This document shows, piece by piece, positions 8,427 to 23,150 of a stretch of DNA of 64,000 nt. Numbering within the stretch: the stretch's first letter is position 1; each line of letters starts with the position of its first letter. The notes beneath the pieces are model-generated. The model was given only the letters and a program-made list of their open reading frames with translations. It made no database searches and had not been told where the DNA came from. Origin of the DNA: Deinococcus sp. AJ005 (GTDB lineage: Bacteria > Deinococcota > Deinococci > Deinococcales > Deinococcaceae); the NCBI RefSeq assembly GCF_009017495.1, contig NZ_CP044989.1, positions 316,022 to 380,021 of the forward strand, read 5' to 3'. The translations under genes and the position numbers were made by a program.

Positions 8427-8654
8427 TCTCTACTTCATATCGTCCAGTTCTCGGGGGGCAGACCACGAGGCCGCGCCTACCCGGTCACCCTTCAGGGCGG
8501 TGCCAGTCTTGAAACCACTGAATTCTAGGCCCGTGGAGGAAACCATAGCCAAGTACATCTCGATTTTATGGTGGGTTCTCCAAAGTTGCGTGTCACGGCC
8601 TTGACGTCGGATGGACGCAATGTTCCCGTGATGCAGGATGGAAAGTGGGTCTGA
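8427..8654 (+). pseudogene. C-terminal tail of an unidentified protein with one in-frame stop
   Basis: Directly after the IS6 end, one plus frame reads LHIVQFSGGRPRGRAYP, then GASLETTEF, TAG at 8526-8528, and on to HSQVHLDFMVGSPKLRV and [10 protein letters not shown] with TGA at 8652-8654. The alternating hydrophobic pattern suggests a beta-rich C-terminal domain such as those closing many carbohydrate-active enzymes, but I do not recognise the family. The 5' part was removed by the IS. The rest of the gap to 8889 holds no gene I can support. Confidence 0.4.
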
Positions 8655-8889
8655 CTTCAGGATGTCAGGTGATCTGCATGTTCGTGAAGTCCTCCAATGG
8701 CATGTTCAGGCTGCACGCCACTGGGCTACTTCGGCCCCGCCGAGGTTAAGTTGCCAGCACCAGATAAATACACCAAAAAAATCCGATTCGGTGATACTTC
8801 GCCCGCAGCTCAGCAGAGCCGACTATGCTGGAGAGAAAGGCGCGTCCTGTTCCGCTTCATACATCAACTGGACGCGTCAAGGAGTCTCC

Positions 8890-10178
8890 ATGACCTTAGC
8901 AACCCACTTCAAACCCACCGAACTGCAAGACCGAGATGTCGTCATCGTTTCCGCCGTGCGCACGCCCATCGGGGCCATCCGGGGCGCGCTCTCCACAGTC
9001 CGCCCTGACGATCTGGCCGCGCACATTGTCAAGGCTGCCGTGGAACGCAGCGGCGTCAGTCCAGATCTGATCGAGGAAGTGATTCTGGGCTGCGCCAATC
9101 AGGCGGGCGAGGACAACCGCAACGTGGCCCGCATGGCCGCCCTGCTCGCGGGTCTTCCCGATACGGTGGCAGGGCTAACCGTGAACCGCCTGTGCGCCTC
9201 GGGCCTCTCGGCCATCAACACGGCGGCCCGGGCCATCCGCAATGGGGACGGCGACGTGTACGTGGCGGGCGGTGTGGAAAGCATGACCCGCGCGCCGCTG
9301 GTGATGCCCAAGGGGGCTGGCGCATTCCAGAACGGCAACGTGACGGTCTACGACAGCACGCTGGGCTGGCGGTTCCCGAATCCCGCGCTGGCCGAACTGT
9401 TTCCGCTTGAGGCGATGGGCGACACTGCCGAGAACATCGTGGAACGCAGCCAGGGCGGCGCGTATGTGGGCGGCGAGATCACCCGCGCCGATCAGGACGC
9501 CTTCGCGCTGGAGTCGCAGCAGAAGGCCGTGGCGGCGCTGAATGCCGGGCGGTTCAAGGATGAGATCGTACCTGTGGAAGTCAAGGGGAGAAAGGGCGTC
9601 ACCGTTTTTGACACCGATGAGCATCCCCGGTACACGCGCGAGGGCGACACCTTCACGCTGGACACCTCCGCCGATAAGCTTGCGGGCCTGAAACCCGCTT
9701 TCCGCAAGGGTGGCAGCGTCACGGCGGGCAATGCCTCGGGCCTGAACGACGGTGCAGCGGCGCTGGTGCTGATGAGCGCGGGCAAGGCACAGGAACTGGG
9801 CATTGTGCCGCTGGCCCGCTGGGTAGGCGGCGCGGCGGCGGGTGTGGAGCCTCGTGTGATGGGTCTGGGACCGATTCCAGCCACGCGCAAGGTGCTGGAA
9901 CGCACCGGAATCCAGCAGGAAGACCTGGACCTGATCGAACTCAACGAGGCCTTCGCCGCGCAGGGCTTGGCCGTGATCCGTGAGCTGGGACTGGACCCCG
10001 CAAAAGTGAACGTCAACGGCGGCGCGATTGCGCTGGGCCATCCGCTGGGCATGTCTGGGGCGAGGCTGATTGTGGCGCTGACCCATGAACTGCGGCGCAG
10101 GGAGGCCCGCTATGGTCTGGCCACCCTGTGCGTGGGTGTCGGTCAGGGAGAAGCGGCCATCATCGAGCGGCTCCAGGG

Positions 10179-10182
<4 letters not shown>
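8890..10182 (+). CDS. Thiolase (acetyl-CoA C-acyltransferase, PcaF/AtoB-like)
   Basis: 430 aa from the ATG at 8890, which has AAGGAG at 8878-8884; an upstream in-frame extension lacks any ribosome site. The active-site cysteine is in [19 protein letters not shown] (about residue 100). The catalytic [16 protein letters not shown] (His) and [10 protein letters not shown] (second Cys) motifs are near the end. It cleaves 3-ketoacyl-CoA, or makes acetoacetyl-CoA. The stop overlaps the start of a 3-oxoacid CoA-transferase by one coupled ATGA, the pairing that finishes the beta-ketoadipate route or acetoacetate use. Confidence 0.92.
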
Positions 10183-11525
<1,343 letters not shown>

Positions 11526-11535
11526 CGGATTTGAA

Positions 11536-11557
11536 TTGCTCGTCACGTGACGAGCAA
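11536..11557. repeat. 22-bp perfect palindrome with TCACGTGA core, copy 1 (before parA)
   Basis: The left half is TTGCTCGTCAC and the right half its exact complement. The same palindrome recurs at 23081-23108. It lies 10 bp after the CoA-transferase stop and about 105 bp before parA. Two readings are possible. It may be a hairpin terminator, though no U-run follows here. Or it may be a ParB centromere site, since the centre TCACGTGA equals the core of chromosomal parS (TGTTTCACGTGAAACA). Position beside parAB favours the second for this copy. Confidence 0.6.
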
Positions 11558-11647
11558 CTTGTGCCAACTCGAATTTGCCCCGGTTATGGGACAGGTTTCC
11601 GCTCTGTTCCCAGGCTCACAGGGGTCTCTTTCCCGGCGATGATGCGA

Positions 11648-11653
11648 TAAGCT
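11648..11653 (+). promoter_or_regulatory. TANNNT -10 box of a leaderless parA transcript
   Basis: TAAGCT lies 8 nt before the ATG of parA, and no Shine-Dalgarno sequence is present before that ATG. The arrangement matches the leaderless promoters common in Deinococcus. Confidence 0.5.
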
Positions 11654-11661
11654 GCGGCTTA

Positions 11662-13313
<1,652 letters not shown>

Positions 13314-13340
13314 GACCACGCCCTCCCCTCCCTCCTGCCC

Positions 13341-14537
13341 CTATGCCGTCTCGGCTCCAAAGGCCAGATACAGCCGCGCCAGCAGCGCCGGATCACTCAG
13401 CCGCCCGCCCAGCACTTCCTCGGCGCGGCGCAGGCGGTAACGCAGGGTGTTGACGTGAATCTCCAGCGCGAGGGCCAGCTCGGCCAGCGTTCCCCGGTGG
13501 GCCAGGTAAGCCCGCAGGGTGTCGGCAGTTCGGCCATCGTCGTTCAGGGCCGCGAGTTGTGCGCCGATCTGCGCGGCCAGGGTGTCCAGGCGACCTTCTG
13601 AAAGCAGCGCGTGCAGGGCGTCCAGGTCATGAAAGATGCTGTGGCCCCGCGCCTGCCGGGTGGCTGCCAGGGCCTGCCGCGCCTCTCCAAAGGCCCGCTG
13701 CACCGTCTCCAGGAGCTTGCGCGTGCCGCCCGGATGCCTGCCGCTGACGCCCAGGCGCACGTCCAGCGCCGTGGAAGCAGTGAGGGCCAGATGCAGTTCT
13801 CGCGCCTCGCGGGGCAGGTCCAGTGTGGTCCACAGCCACACCGCCTGCCCGCCCCGCACGGTGGCGTGGCCCACCAGTCGCCGCTCACTGAAATAGCCTT
13901 CACCCACGGCAGCCAGCAGGTCCAGCGCCTGATCCTGAGTGGGCGTGCCGGGGGGGAGGGTGGCCACGGCCAGCGCGAAGGCTTCCTGCCCCAGCCTGTC
14001 TGAACCGCTGGCCTCTTGCCCGGAGAGCAGCGCGTCCAGCATCCTCTCCCCCACCCGCCGCCGCGCTGCCCCCGCCGCTGCCGAACGCAGGCGGGCCAGA
14101 AGGGCGTATTCAGCCAGCACGGGAATCAGGGCCTGCCACGGGGCCGGGAGGGCGACGGTCAGCGTCCCAACGTGGCGTTCGTGGTGGTCCAGGCGTGTGG
14201 TTTCCGTCGGTCCGGCGGCCCGGCCAGCCGAGGCAACCGTGTCTCCCCAACTGGCCCGGATCTCTGCGAAGCCTCCAGTCCAGTTGACCGTCAGTTCCAC
14301 CAGTTCACGCTCGGGCTGGGGCGACATGGCCGCGCCGCGCAGCGCACCCAGCAGGGTGGGCAGGCCAATACTCTGGAGTGCCGCCAAAGCCAGCGTGGCC
14401 TGTGCCGCCGCCTCTACCTCTGAACGCGGCAGATGGGGAAGGAGACGAACGGCCTCGTCCACTGTCGTGGAGGCTGCCCCGTCATCTGCATCAGCCTCCA
14501 GACCAAGTCGCAGGCGAACTTCACCGAGGGTTGACAT
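13341..14537 (-). CDS. PucR-family transcriptional regulator (hpa operon control)
   Basis: 398 aa. The first ~300 residues are helical and of unclear fold. The C-terminal HTH_30/PucR domain is clear: LRAYLAHRGTLAELALALEIHVNTLRYRLRRAEEVLG, then DPALLARLYLAF. The start is the ATG at 14537, because TATCTT (14545-14550 read on this strand) lies exactly 7 nt upstream, a leaderless arrangement. It is transcribed divergently from hpaG, with two inverted repeats in the shared promoter region. PucR-type proteins often control degradation of purines, phenylacetate or other aromatics, so it is the best candidate for the hpa regulator. Confidence 0.82.
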   Translation of the reverse strand: MSTLGEVRLRLGLEADADDGAASTTVDEAVRLLPHLPRSEVEAAAQATLALAALQSIGLPTLLGALRGAAMSPQPERELVELTVNWTGGFAEIRASWGDTVASAGRAAGPTETTRLDHHERHVGTLTVALPAPWQALIPVLAEYALLARLRSAAAGAARRRVGERMLDALLSGQEASGSDRLGQEAFALAVATLPPGTPTQDQALDLLAAVGEGYFSERRLVGHATVRGGQAVWLWTTLDLPREARELHLALTASTALDVRLGVSGRHPGGTRKLLETVQRAFGEARQALAATRQARGHSIFHDLDALHALLSEGRLDTLAAQIGAQLAALNDDGRTADTLRAYLAHRGTLAELALALEIHVNTLRYRLRRAEEVLGGRLSDPALLARLYLAFGAETA

Positions 14538-14544
14538 TTGTTTA

Positions 14545-14550
14545 AAGATA
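14545..14550 (-). promoter_or_regulatory. TANNNT -10 box of the leaderless pucR-type gene
   Basis: TATCTT on the minus strand with exactly 7 nt to the ATG at 14537 and no ribosome-binding site. Confidence 0.55.
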
Positions 14551-14555
14551 CAGGA

Positions 14556-14621
14556 ATTGCCTCTGCAATCCACACTTTCTCCAACTCTCAGGCGGGCAGG
14601 AGTTCTATGCTGAACTAGAAC
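14556..14621. promoter_or_regulatory. Two inverted repeats in the pucR-hpaG intergenic region
   Basis: ATTGC-CTCT-GCAAT at 14556-14569, and GTTCTA-8 bp-TAGAAC at 14602-14621, which also contains AGTTC-TATGCT-GAACT. The second surrounds a TATGCT -10-like hexamer placed to serve hpaG. Both lie between divergent genes and are candidate operators for the PucR protein. Binding is inferred only. Confidence 0.4.
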
Positions 14622-14652
14622 CCATTTGCCGCCCCCTCTCCCCGGAGACCAC

Positions 14653-15453
<801 letters not shown>

Positions 15454-15457
15454 AAAG

Positions 15458-15497
15458 GTCTAAGAGTCTGAGAGTCTGAGGGTCTAAGGGTCTAAGG
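15458..15497. repeat. Five tandem octamers GTCTRAGR
   Basis: GTCTAAGA, GTCTGAGA, GTCTGAGG, GTCTAAGG, GTCTAAGG in direct tandem in the gap between hpaG and hpaE. It is a short low-complexity array of no known function; it may vary in copy number between strains. Confidence 0.9.
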
Positions 15498-15547
15498 ACA
15501 CCCGTACCGCCTTCCATCACACATCAACCCCCATCTCAGGAGGTTCC

Positions 15548-17113
15548 ATGCCCCAGACCGCACCCCATCCAAACCATGAACTTGCCACGAAACTCCGCGA
15601 CAGCCGACTGAGCCAGGGCTTAAAGCACTTTATCGGCGGGCAGTGGACCGATTCGCACGGCGGCGAGACGTTTGAGACGCACTCGCCCGTGGACAACTCC
15701 GTGCTGACGATAGTTGCCAGCGGCGACGCCACCGACATTGATCTTGCCGCCCGCGCAGCCCACGACGCTTTCCAGATGTGGCGCGAGGTCAGTGGGCAGG
15801 AACGCAAGAAGATTCTGCACCGTGTGGCCAACTTGATTGAGGCCCGCGCACAGGAAATCGCCGTGCTGGAAAGCATTGATACTGGGCAGGCCATCCGCTT
15901 CATGAAGTCGGCGGCGGCTCGCGGCGCGGACAACTTCCGTTTCTTCGCGGACCGTGCGCCCAGTGCGGCAGACGGTCAGAGCCTGCCTGCGCCCGGTTTC
16001 ATCAATTACACATTGCGCCAGCCCATCGGCCCCGTTGGCGTGATTACCCCGTGGAACACGCCGTTCATGCTGTCCACCTGGAAGATTGCCCCCGCGCTGG
16101 CGGCGGGTTGCACGGTGGTCCACAAGCCCGCCGAGTGGAGTCCAGTCACCGCTACGCTGCTGGCCGAGATCATGGACGAGGCGGGGCTACCGAAAGGCGT
16201 GCATAACCTCGTCCACGGCTTCGGCGAGAGCGCGGGCAAGGCGCTGACTGAGCATCCGCTGATCAAGGCGGTGGCCTTCGTGGGCGAGACCACCACGGGC
16301 AGCCACATCATGCGGCAGGGGGCCGACACCCTCAAGCGCGTGCATTTTGAGCTGGGAGGAAAGAATCCAGTCGTCGTTTTTGATGACGCCGATCTGGAGA
16401 AGGCGCTGGACGCCGTGGTGTTCATGATCTACAGCCTGAACGGCGAACGCTGCACCAGCAGCAGCCGCGTGCTGATTCAGGACGGCATCTACGACGATTT
16501 CACCGCCCGCATCGCCGAGCGCGCGAAGAACATCCGCGTGGGCGATCCGCTGGACCCCGAAACTGAGGTCGGCCCCCTCGTTCACCCCCGCCACTTTGAA
16601 AAGGTCATGGGCTATTTCGATCAGGCGAGAAAAGACGGTGCGACGATTGCTGCTGGGGGCGAACGCGTCGGCCAGGAGGGTAATTTCGTCTCCCCCACCC
16701 TGTTCACCGCCGCCCGCAATGACATGAAAATCGCGCAAGAGGAAATCTTCGGCCCGGTGCTGACCGCCATTCCCTTCACGGATGAGGCGGACGCTCTGGC
16801 CCTCGCCAACGACGTGCAATACGGGCTGGCCGGCTACCTGTGGACCAACGACCTGACCCGCGCCCACCGCTTCGCGCAGGGGTTGGAGGCGGGCATGATC
16901 TGGGTCAACTCCGAGAATGTGCGGCACCTGCCCACGCCCTTTGGCGGCGTGAAAAACAGCGGTATCGGGCGCGATGGCGGCGATTACAGCTTCGAGTTCT
17001 ACATGGAAACCAAGAACATCGCCATCTCGCTGGGAACGCACAAGACGGCGCGGCTGGGGGTGGGGAAGCCGCAGCCAGAGCGGGATGGAGTGGATGGGCG
17101 GTTGGCAGAATGA
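15548..17113 (+). CDS. hpaE: 5-carboxymethyl-2-hydroxymuconate semialdehyde dehydrogenase
   Basis: 521 aa, an ALDH of the HpaE group, with AGGAGG at 15538 before the ATG. It shows the substrate/cofactor stretch GVITPWNTPFML (about 158-170), the catalytic-glutamate motif HFELGGKNPVVVFDDADLEKAL (about 267), the nucleophile NGERCTSSSR (Cys about 301), and EEIFGPVLTAIPF. It oxidises the ring-cleavage aldehyde with NAD to the acid in homoprotocatechuate degradation. It is about 20-30 residues longer than usual at the C-terminus. The stop overlaps the next gene's ATG. Confidence 0.9.
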   Translation: MPQTAPHPNHELATKLRDSRLSQGLKHFIGGQWTDSHGGETFETHSPVDNSVLTIVASGDATDIDLAARAAHDAFQMWREVSGQERKKILHRVANLIEARAQEIAVLESIDTGQAIRFMKSAAARGADNFRFFADRAPSAADGQSLPAPGFINYTLRQPIGPVGVITPWNTPFMLSTWKIAPALAAGCTVVHKPAEWSPVTATLLAEIMDEAGLPKGVHNLVHGFGESAGKALTEHPLIKAVAFVGETTTGSHIMRQGADTLKRVHFELGGKNPVVVFDDADLEKALDAVVFMIYSLNGERCTSSSRVLIQDGIYDDFTARIAERAKNIRVGDPLDPETEVGPLVHPRHFEKVMGYFDQARKDGATIAAGGERVGQEGNFVSPTLFTAARNDMKIAQEEIFGPVLTAIPFTDEADALALANDVQYGLAGYLWTNDLTRAHRFAQGLEAGMIWVNSENVRHLPTPFGGVKNSGIGRDGGDYSFEFYMETKNIAISLGTHKTARLGVGKPQPERDGVDGRLAE

Positions 17114-17748
17114 CAAAAAATCAGCCTGCTGCGACATATATACAACAATTCTGGAATGAGTTTGAGCAGTGGATTTTAAGCCAGGAAGACGGTGAAGATG
17201 TGCTTGAACTCTTGTTGCCTGGGGCCAGTCAGTCTGAACTAAATCAGGCTGAACACGCACTGGAATTCGCTCTGCCAGTTGATTTCCGTGAATTCTATTC
17301 CCGACACAATGGCGCTCATTTCTGGCCCGACGAGGAAGAGCTACTGACCCTTGAGAACGCACTGAGCGAGACGATGATGCGTCGTAGCGCCGTTGCCAAG
17401 CAAGCTGATTTGCAGGCTGGTGAAACCGATCTGGATGAAAATGGCGTTTTTCAAACTTGGTGGCATAAGCGTTGGCTGTTGTTCATTCGCGATGGCGGGG
17501 GAAATGGCGTCGCTATCCAATGTGGCGCTCCGGAGAGCAGCGGACAGGTGATCTATGTAGATCACGAGACAGGCCAGCCGAGCAGCGAGTCAAGTCTCTC
17601 AAATTATCTTGAGGGGATTGTGGCATTGATTCGTCAGGATTGGTATGTAGTCAAAGACGGAACTGTTATGTCTCGCGAACTACTGGACGAAGACGATGAA
17701 GATTATGCTGAGGATTTAGATTCCTGGCTTGAAATGCGGTCCACATAA
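17110..17748 (+). CDS. SMI1/KNR4-family protein embedded in the hpa operon
   Basis: 212 aa with ATG overlapping the hpaE stop (ATGA). The SMI1/KNR4 (SUKH-type) fold is indicated by [51 protein letters not shown] and the closing [13 protein letters not shown]. The tail is very acidic ([12 protein letters not shown]). The family includes immunity proteins of polymorphic toxins as well as housekeeping members. The gene is visibly AT-richer than its neighbours and has no part in aromatic degradation, suggesting a later insertion; no toxin gene adjoins it. Confidence 0.78.
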   Translation: MTKNQPAATYIQQFWNEFEQWILSQEDGEDVLELLLPGASQSELNQAEHALEFALPVDFREFYSRHNGAHFWPDEEELLTLENALSETMMRRSAVAKQADLQAGETDLDENGVFQTWWHKRWLLFIRDGGGNGVAIQCGAPESSGQVIYVDHETGQPSSESSLSNYLEGIVALIRQDWYVVKDGTVMSRELLDEDDEDYAEDLDSWLEMRST

Positions 17749-17785
17749 GTCTATTAATTTTTTAAATAGAAAGGAGAACCCCCAT

Positions 17786-19271
<1,486 letters not shown>

Positions 19272-19279
<8 letters not shown>

Positions 19280-20252
19280 AGCAAGCCAGATGCCCAACCT
19301 GATCCGTATCGCGCACGCGGTGTTCACGGTCAAGAGTCTGGAGGCGAGCCGCGAGTTTTACGTGGACCTGCTGGGTATGAACGTCCTCCACGAGGAGCCG
19401 GGGACGCTGTACCTGCGCGGTGTGGAAGACCGGGAGTGGACGCTGAAGCTGGAGGAGAAAGGCACGTCCACCGTGCGGCATCTTGCCTACCGCGTGAACG
19501 GCGAGGCCGATTTGGACGCGCTGGTGGCGCTGGCTGAGCGCGAGGGTCTCCCCTACCGCTGGGAGGAGGAGTTGGACCGTCCGCGCCTGCTGCGGATGCA
19601 GGATCCCTTCGACATTCCAGTGGCCTTTTACCATGTCAGCCAGAAGTATCCGTGGTTGTTGCAAGACTTCCACCTGCATCGGGGGCCGGGACTGCAACGT
19701 GTCGATCACGTCAACGTGATGGTGCCGGACGTGGAAAAGACTATGCGCTGGTACATGGACACCCTGGGCTTCCGCCTGTCCGAGTACACCGTGGACGAGC
19801 AGGAACGCTACTGGGCGGCCTGGATTCAGCGGCGCGGCGGCGTGCATGATCTGGCCCTGACCAATGGCCCCGGCCCCCGCCTGCATCACTGGGCCTACTG
19901 GATGCCCGACGCCATGTCCATCCTGCGAACCTGCGACATTCTGGCGGGGGCGCGGCAACCCGAACGCATTGAGCGGGGGCCGGGGCGGCATGGCGTCTCC
20001 AACGCGTTTTTCCTGTATATCCGTGACCCGGATGGCCACCGCATTGAGCTGTATACCTCCGATTACATTACGGTGGACCCCGACTTTGAACCGATTCGCT
20101 GGCTGCGCGACGATCCCCGGCGGCAGACGTTGTGGGGGGCCAGAACGCCGCGCAGTTGGTTCGAGGAAGCCTCGGAGATGGAGGCGTTTGACGGCGGAAC
20201 AGTGCAGCCAGTGGCAGGAGAATTGACGGGCATTCCCGTGCATGTGATCTGA
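19272..20252 (+). CDS. hpaD: 3,4-dihydroxyphenylacetate 2,3-dioxygenase (type I extradiol)
   Basis: 326 aa with two glyoxalase-fold (VOC) modules, as in the Brevibacterium and Arthrobacter homoprotocatechuate dioxygenases. Metal ligands H146 (VDHVNVMV), H206 (LHHWAYW) and E259 (HRIELYT) are in place, as are the second-sphere H192 and Y249. It opens the ring of homoprotocatechuate next to the hydroxyls, with Fe(II) or Mn(II). The ATG at 19272 is inside the end of hpaB. A hairpin follows at 20260, which may end the transcript. Confidence 0.92.
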
Positions 20253-20259
20253 CTGCTGG

Positions 20260-20291
20260 GAGGCCGAAAGGGGGCAGTCCCCTTCGGCCTC
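20260..20291 (+). terminator. Hairpin after hpaD
   Basis: GAGGCCGAA-A-GGGG, loop GCAGT, CCCCTTCGGCCTC: a 13-bp stem with one bulged A, starting 8 bp after the hpaD stop. There is no U-run, so termination may be partial. A TTGTAA...TATGAT pair (20301-20332, wide spacing) follows and could restart transcription for the next genes. Confidence 0.55.
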
Positions 20292-20371
20292 TCGCCACCC
20301 TTGTAAAACGATTCAGTTGAAGTCGTTATGATGGGGCCAAACACCGTCTTAGCCCATCCACAGGAGGCTCC

Positions 20372-21475
20372 ATGTCCCGTTCCACGACTGACTCTTCTTC
20401 CCAGTACACTCCTGCCCTGATTGTTCGTCAGGCGTCGCCGCCCAATTTGGAAACCCCCTTCTACGCGCTGGACGGACGGCTGACCCCGCAACCCAGTCAT
20501 TATGTCCGCAGCCATTTTCCTGTGCCGTCCCTGGACGCACAGACGTGGCGCTTGGAGGTGGGCGGCGGGGTGGCCTCTCCCCTGTCGCTGTCTCTGGAGG
20601 AATTGCGGGCCATGCCGTCCCACACGCTGAGTGCCACGATGGAATGCGCGGGCAACGGGCGGGTTTACCTGTCGCCGCGTATGCCGGGGGTGCAGTGGGA
20701 TCTGGGCGCAGTGGGAACGGCGGAATGGACTGGGGTGCTGCTGCGCGACGTGCTGGAGCGGGCCGGGATTCAAGGTGGGGCATTGGAAGTGGTTCTGGAG
20801 GGGGCCGATAAGGGAACGCTGACCGATCCGGGCCGCACCCCCGGCGAGATTCGCTACGCCCGCAGTGTGCCGCTGGCAAAGGCGCAAGGCGACGTGCTGC
20901 TGGCCTACGCCATGAACGGGCAGCCGCTGACGCCGGATCATGGCTTTCCACTGCGGGCCGTGGTGCCGGGCTGGTATGGGATGGCCGCAGTAAAATGGCT
21001 TTCCACTTTGCACGTCACGGACACGCCGTACCAGGGCTTCTTTCAGACCATTGATTACAGTTACTGGCAACAGCGGGATGGCCTCTCGCCGCAGATGGTC
21101 CCCATGACCGCCATGCAGGTCAAGGCGCAGATTGCCCGCCCTGCCCCGCACGGCAGCGTGACGGCGGGCCGCGTTTCCGAAATCATCGGCACAGCATGGA
21201 CGGGTGAGGGCGACGTGACGCGGGTGGAGGTCAGCACAGACGGCGGCCAAACATGGGCCAATGCGGAATTTCTGGACCCATCCGAACCGCACATCTGGCG
21301 CAGATGGAGATTGGAATGGCACACGCCCCAGCAGCCCGGACGCGTCACGCTGATGGCCCGCGCCACCGATTCGGCAGGCCGCACCCAGACGGAGGGCCAC
21401 GACGCTGGACGGGGCGGCTACATGATCAACTTTCCGCTGCCCATCATGGTTTACGTCAAGGCTGAGGAGTTGTGA
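20372..21475 (+). CDS. Sulfite-oxidase-family molybdopterin enzyme
   Basis: 367 aa with AGGAGG before the ATG. The Mo-binding domain carries the ligand cysteine in TMECAGNGR (C93) and the pterin-contact stretch [12 protein letters not shown] (about 203-214). The C-terminal part is the Ig-like dimerisation domain ([27 protein letters not shown]). There is no twin-arginine or other signal peptide, so it should be cytosolic, unlike the periplasmic SorA or MsrP types. Its stop overlaps the hpaH start (GTGA). Its substrate and reason for being in an aromatic operon are unknown. Confidence 0.85.
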   Translation: MSRSTTDSSSQYTPALIVRQASPPNLETPFYALDGRLTPQPSHYVRSHFPVPSLDAQTWRLEVGGGVASPLSLSLEELRAMPSHTLSATMECAGNGRVYLSPRMPGVQWDLGAVGTAEWTGVLLRDVLERAGIQGGALEVVLEGADKGTLTDPGRTPGEIRYARSVPLAKAQGDVLLAYAMNGQPLTPDHGFPLRAVVPGWYGMAAVKWLSTLHVTDTPYQGFFQTIDYSYWQQRDGLSPQMVPMTAMQVKAQIARPAPHGSVTAGRVSEIIGTAWTGEGDVTRVEVSTDGGQTWANAEFLDPSEPHIWRRWRLEWHTPQQPGRVTLMARATDSAGRTQTEGHDAGRGGYMINFPLPIMVYVKAEEL

Positions 21476-22320
21476 CCACACCCGAACGCGTGATTCCAGA
21501 CGCTGACTTGACGAATCTGGCCGCTGAACTGGAGGGCGCTGAGACCAGCGGTGTGCAGATCGCCCCTTTCTCCGAACGCTATCCAGGCATGACCTTTGCC
21601 GATGCCTACGCGGTGCAGCGGGCCTGGGTGGGCCTCAAGCTGGACGCGGGCAGACGGGTGCGCGGCCACAAGATTGGGCTGACCTCGCGGGCCATGCAAC
21701 TGGCCTCGCAGATCACCGAGCCGGATTACGGCACGTTGCTGGACAGCATGTTCTACGAGCCGAATGGCGACATTCCACTGTCCGATTTCGTTGCGCCCAA
21801 AGTGGAGGTGGAATTGGCCTTCCTCCTCAAAGACGATTTACAGGGGCCAGGAGTGACGCTGTTTGACGTGCTGCGGGCCACTGAATACGTCACCCCCGCT
21901 GCCGAGATCATTGACGCACGCATCCAGCGGGTCAGTGTCGCGACGGGCAAACCGCGCCGGGTCTTCGACACCATCAGCGACAATGCGGCCAACGCTGGGA
22001 TTATCGTGGGCGGCAACGCGGTCAGGCCGGACGCCCTGGACCTGCGCTGGGCAGCGGCGCTATGCATCCGTAACGGCGTGATCGAAGAAACGGGGGTGGC
22101 GGCAGGGGTACTGGGGCATCCAGCGCAGGGCATCGCCTGGCTAGCGAACCGTCTGGCCCCGCATGGCGAGGATCTGAAGGCTGGAGAACTGGTCCTGTCA
22201 GGCTCATTCACGCGCCCGGTGGATATCGCTTCGGGGGACGTGTTTACCTTTGATTACGGACCTCTGGGCACATTTTCGTGCCGTTTCGCCGGACAGGCGC
22301 GTGGAGCAACTCATGGCTGA
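21472..22320 (+). CDS. hpaH: 2-oxo-hept-4-ene-1,7-dioate hydratase
   Basis: 282 aa, GTG start coupled to the preceding stop. It is a FAH-fold hydratase (HpaH/MhpD group): [24 protein letters not shown], metal-binding [11 protein letters not shown] (ExE) and [10 protein letters not shown] (D/E), ending in [19 protein letters not shown]. It adds water to 2-oxohept-4-ene-1,7-dioate. The C-terminal codons overlap the hpaI start by 8 bp, and HpaI takes its product. Confidence 0.92.
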   Translation: MTTPERVIPDADLTNLAAELEGAETSGVQIAPFSERYPGMTFADAYAVQRAWVGLKLDAGRRVRGHKIGLTSRAMQLASQITEPDYGTLLDSMFYEPNGDIPLSDFVAPKVEVELAFLLKDDLQGPGVTLFDVLRATEYVTPAAEIIDARIQRVSVATGKPRRVFDTISDNAANAGIIVGGNAVRPDALDLRWAAALCIRNGVIEETGVAAGVLGHPAQGIAWLANRLAPHGEDLKAGELVLSGSFTRPVDIASGDVFTFDYGPLGTFSCRFAGQARGATHG

Positions 22321-23080
22321 AAACACGTTCAAAACAGCTCTCCAACGTGGCGATCCCCTTTACGGTTTGTGGCTGGCACTGGCCGATTCCTATAGCGCTG
22401 AGGTCTGTGCCGGGGCAGGCTTTGACTGGTTGCTGATCGATAACGAACACGCGCCCAATGACCTCCGCAGCACGCTGGCGAGTTTGCAGGTGCTGGCCGC
22501 GTACCCAGCGGTGACTCCGCTGGTGCGTCCGCCCGTGGGCGATGCGGTGGGCATCAAGCGACTGCTGGACATCGGCGCACGCAACATCCTGATCCCGATG
22601 GTGGAAAGCCCTGAACAGGCGCGCGAACTGGTCTCCGCCACCCGCTATCCGCCGCGCGGCGTACGCGGTGTGGGTGCATCGTTGGCCCGTGCCAGCGGCT
22701 TCGGGCGGGACGCCGCCTACCTGAATCACGCGGACGATGGCGTCTGCTTACTGCTTCAAATTGAGTCCAGAGCAGGACTGGAGGCTCTGGCCGAGATCGC
22801 GGCGGTGGACGGTGTGGACGGCGTGTTCATCGGCCCGGCTGACCTCGCAGCCTCGTTCGGGCAACTGGGAAACCCTGGTCACGCGGATGTTCAGAACGCC
22901 ATCAGGGACGCAGCGACGCAAATCCGGAGGGCGGGGAAGGCGGCCGGCATCCTCTCCACCGATGAAGCGCAGGCCCACACCTATCTGGAATGGGGCTACA
23001 CGTTCGTCGCCGTAGGAACGGACGTGACGCTACTTTCTCGCGCCAGTACGGCATTGGCGGCGCGTTTCAAGAAGAGTTGA
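22313..23080 (+). CDS. hpaI: 4-hydroxy-2-oxo-heptane-1,7-dioate aldolase
   Basis: 255 aa. The ATG at 22313 has GGAG 8 nt upstream, while an in-frame GTG at 22301 has none. It is a class II pyruvate aldolase: H46 (IDNEHAPND), R72 (VRPPVGD), metal ligands E151 (LLQIESR) and D177 (IGPADLA), all at the expected spacing. It splits the C7 acid into pyruvate and succinate semialdehyde, the end of the pathway. A palindrome with a U-run follows the stop. Confidence 0.93.
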   Translation: MAENTFKTALQRGDPLYGLWLALADSYSAEVCAGAGFDWLLIDNEHAPNDLRSTLASLQVLAAYPAVTPLVRPPVGDAVGIKRLLDIGARNILIPMVESPEQARELVSATRYPPRGVRGVGASLARASGFGRDAAYLNHADDGVCLLLQIESRAGLEALAEIAAVDGVDGVFIGPADLAASFGQLGNPGHADVQNAIRDAATQIRRAGKAAGILSTDEAQAHTYLEWGYTFVAVGTDVTLLSRASTALAARFKKS

Positions 23081-23110
23081 AAGTTGCTCGTCACGTGACG
23101 AGCAACTTTT
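23081..23110 (+). terminator. 28-bp perfect palindrome with U-run after hpaI (copy 2 of the parA-side palindrome)
   Basis: The left half is AAGTTGCTCGTCAC, the right half its complement (23081-23108), then TT. It begins at the stop codon of hpaI and is followed by a run of T, as expected for an intrinsic terminator. The inner 22 bp are identical to 11536-11557. It may instead, or also, be a ParB-type binding site because of its TCACGTGA centre. Confidence 0.65.
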
Positions 23111-23150
23111 GCCCACGGTTGTCCCGGCCCGTGTCCACTACCCTGCGGCC

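Noticed and set aside
8638..8889. N-terminal extension of the thiolase
   Set aside because: The extension has no thiolase similarity, and a good ribosome site (AAGGAG) precedes the ATG at 8890.
15458..15497. Tandem octamers as a CRISPR-like array
   Set aside because: Units are 8 bp with no spacers and no cas genes anywhere in the window.
17110..17748. Toxin partner for the SMI1/KNR4 protein nearby
   Set aside because: All flanking genes are clear hpa enzymes; no Rhs, CdiA or nuclease-toxin C-terminal sequence found in the window.
20062..21481. A 472-aa minus-strand ORF opposite the sulfite-oxidase-like gene
   Set aside because: No recognisable domain and skewed His/Gln/Arg content; it is the complement of two well-supported plus-strand genes.
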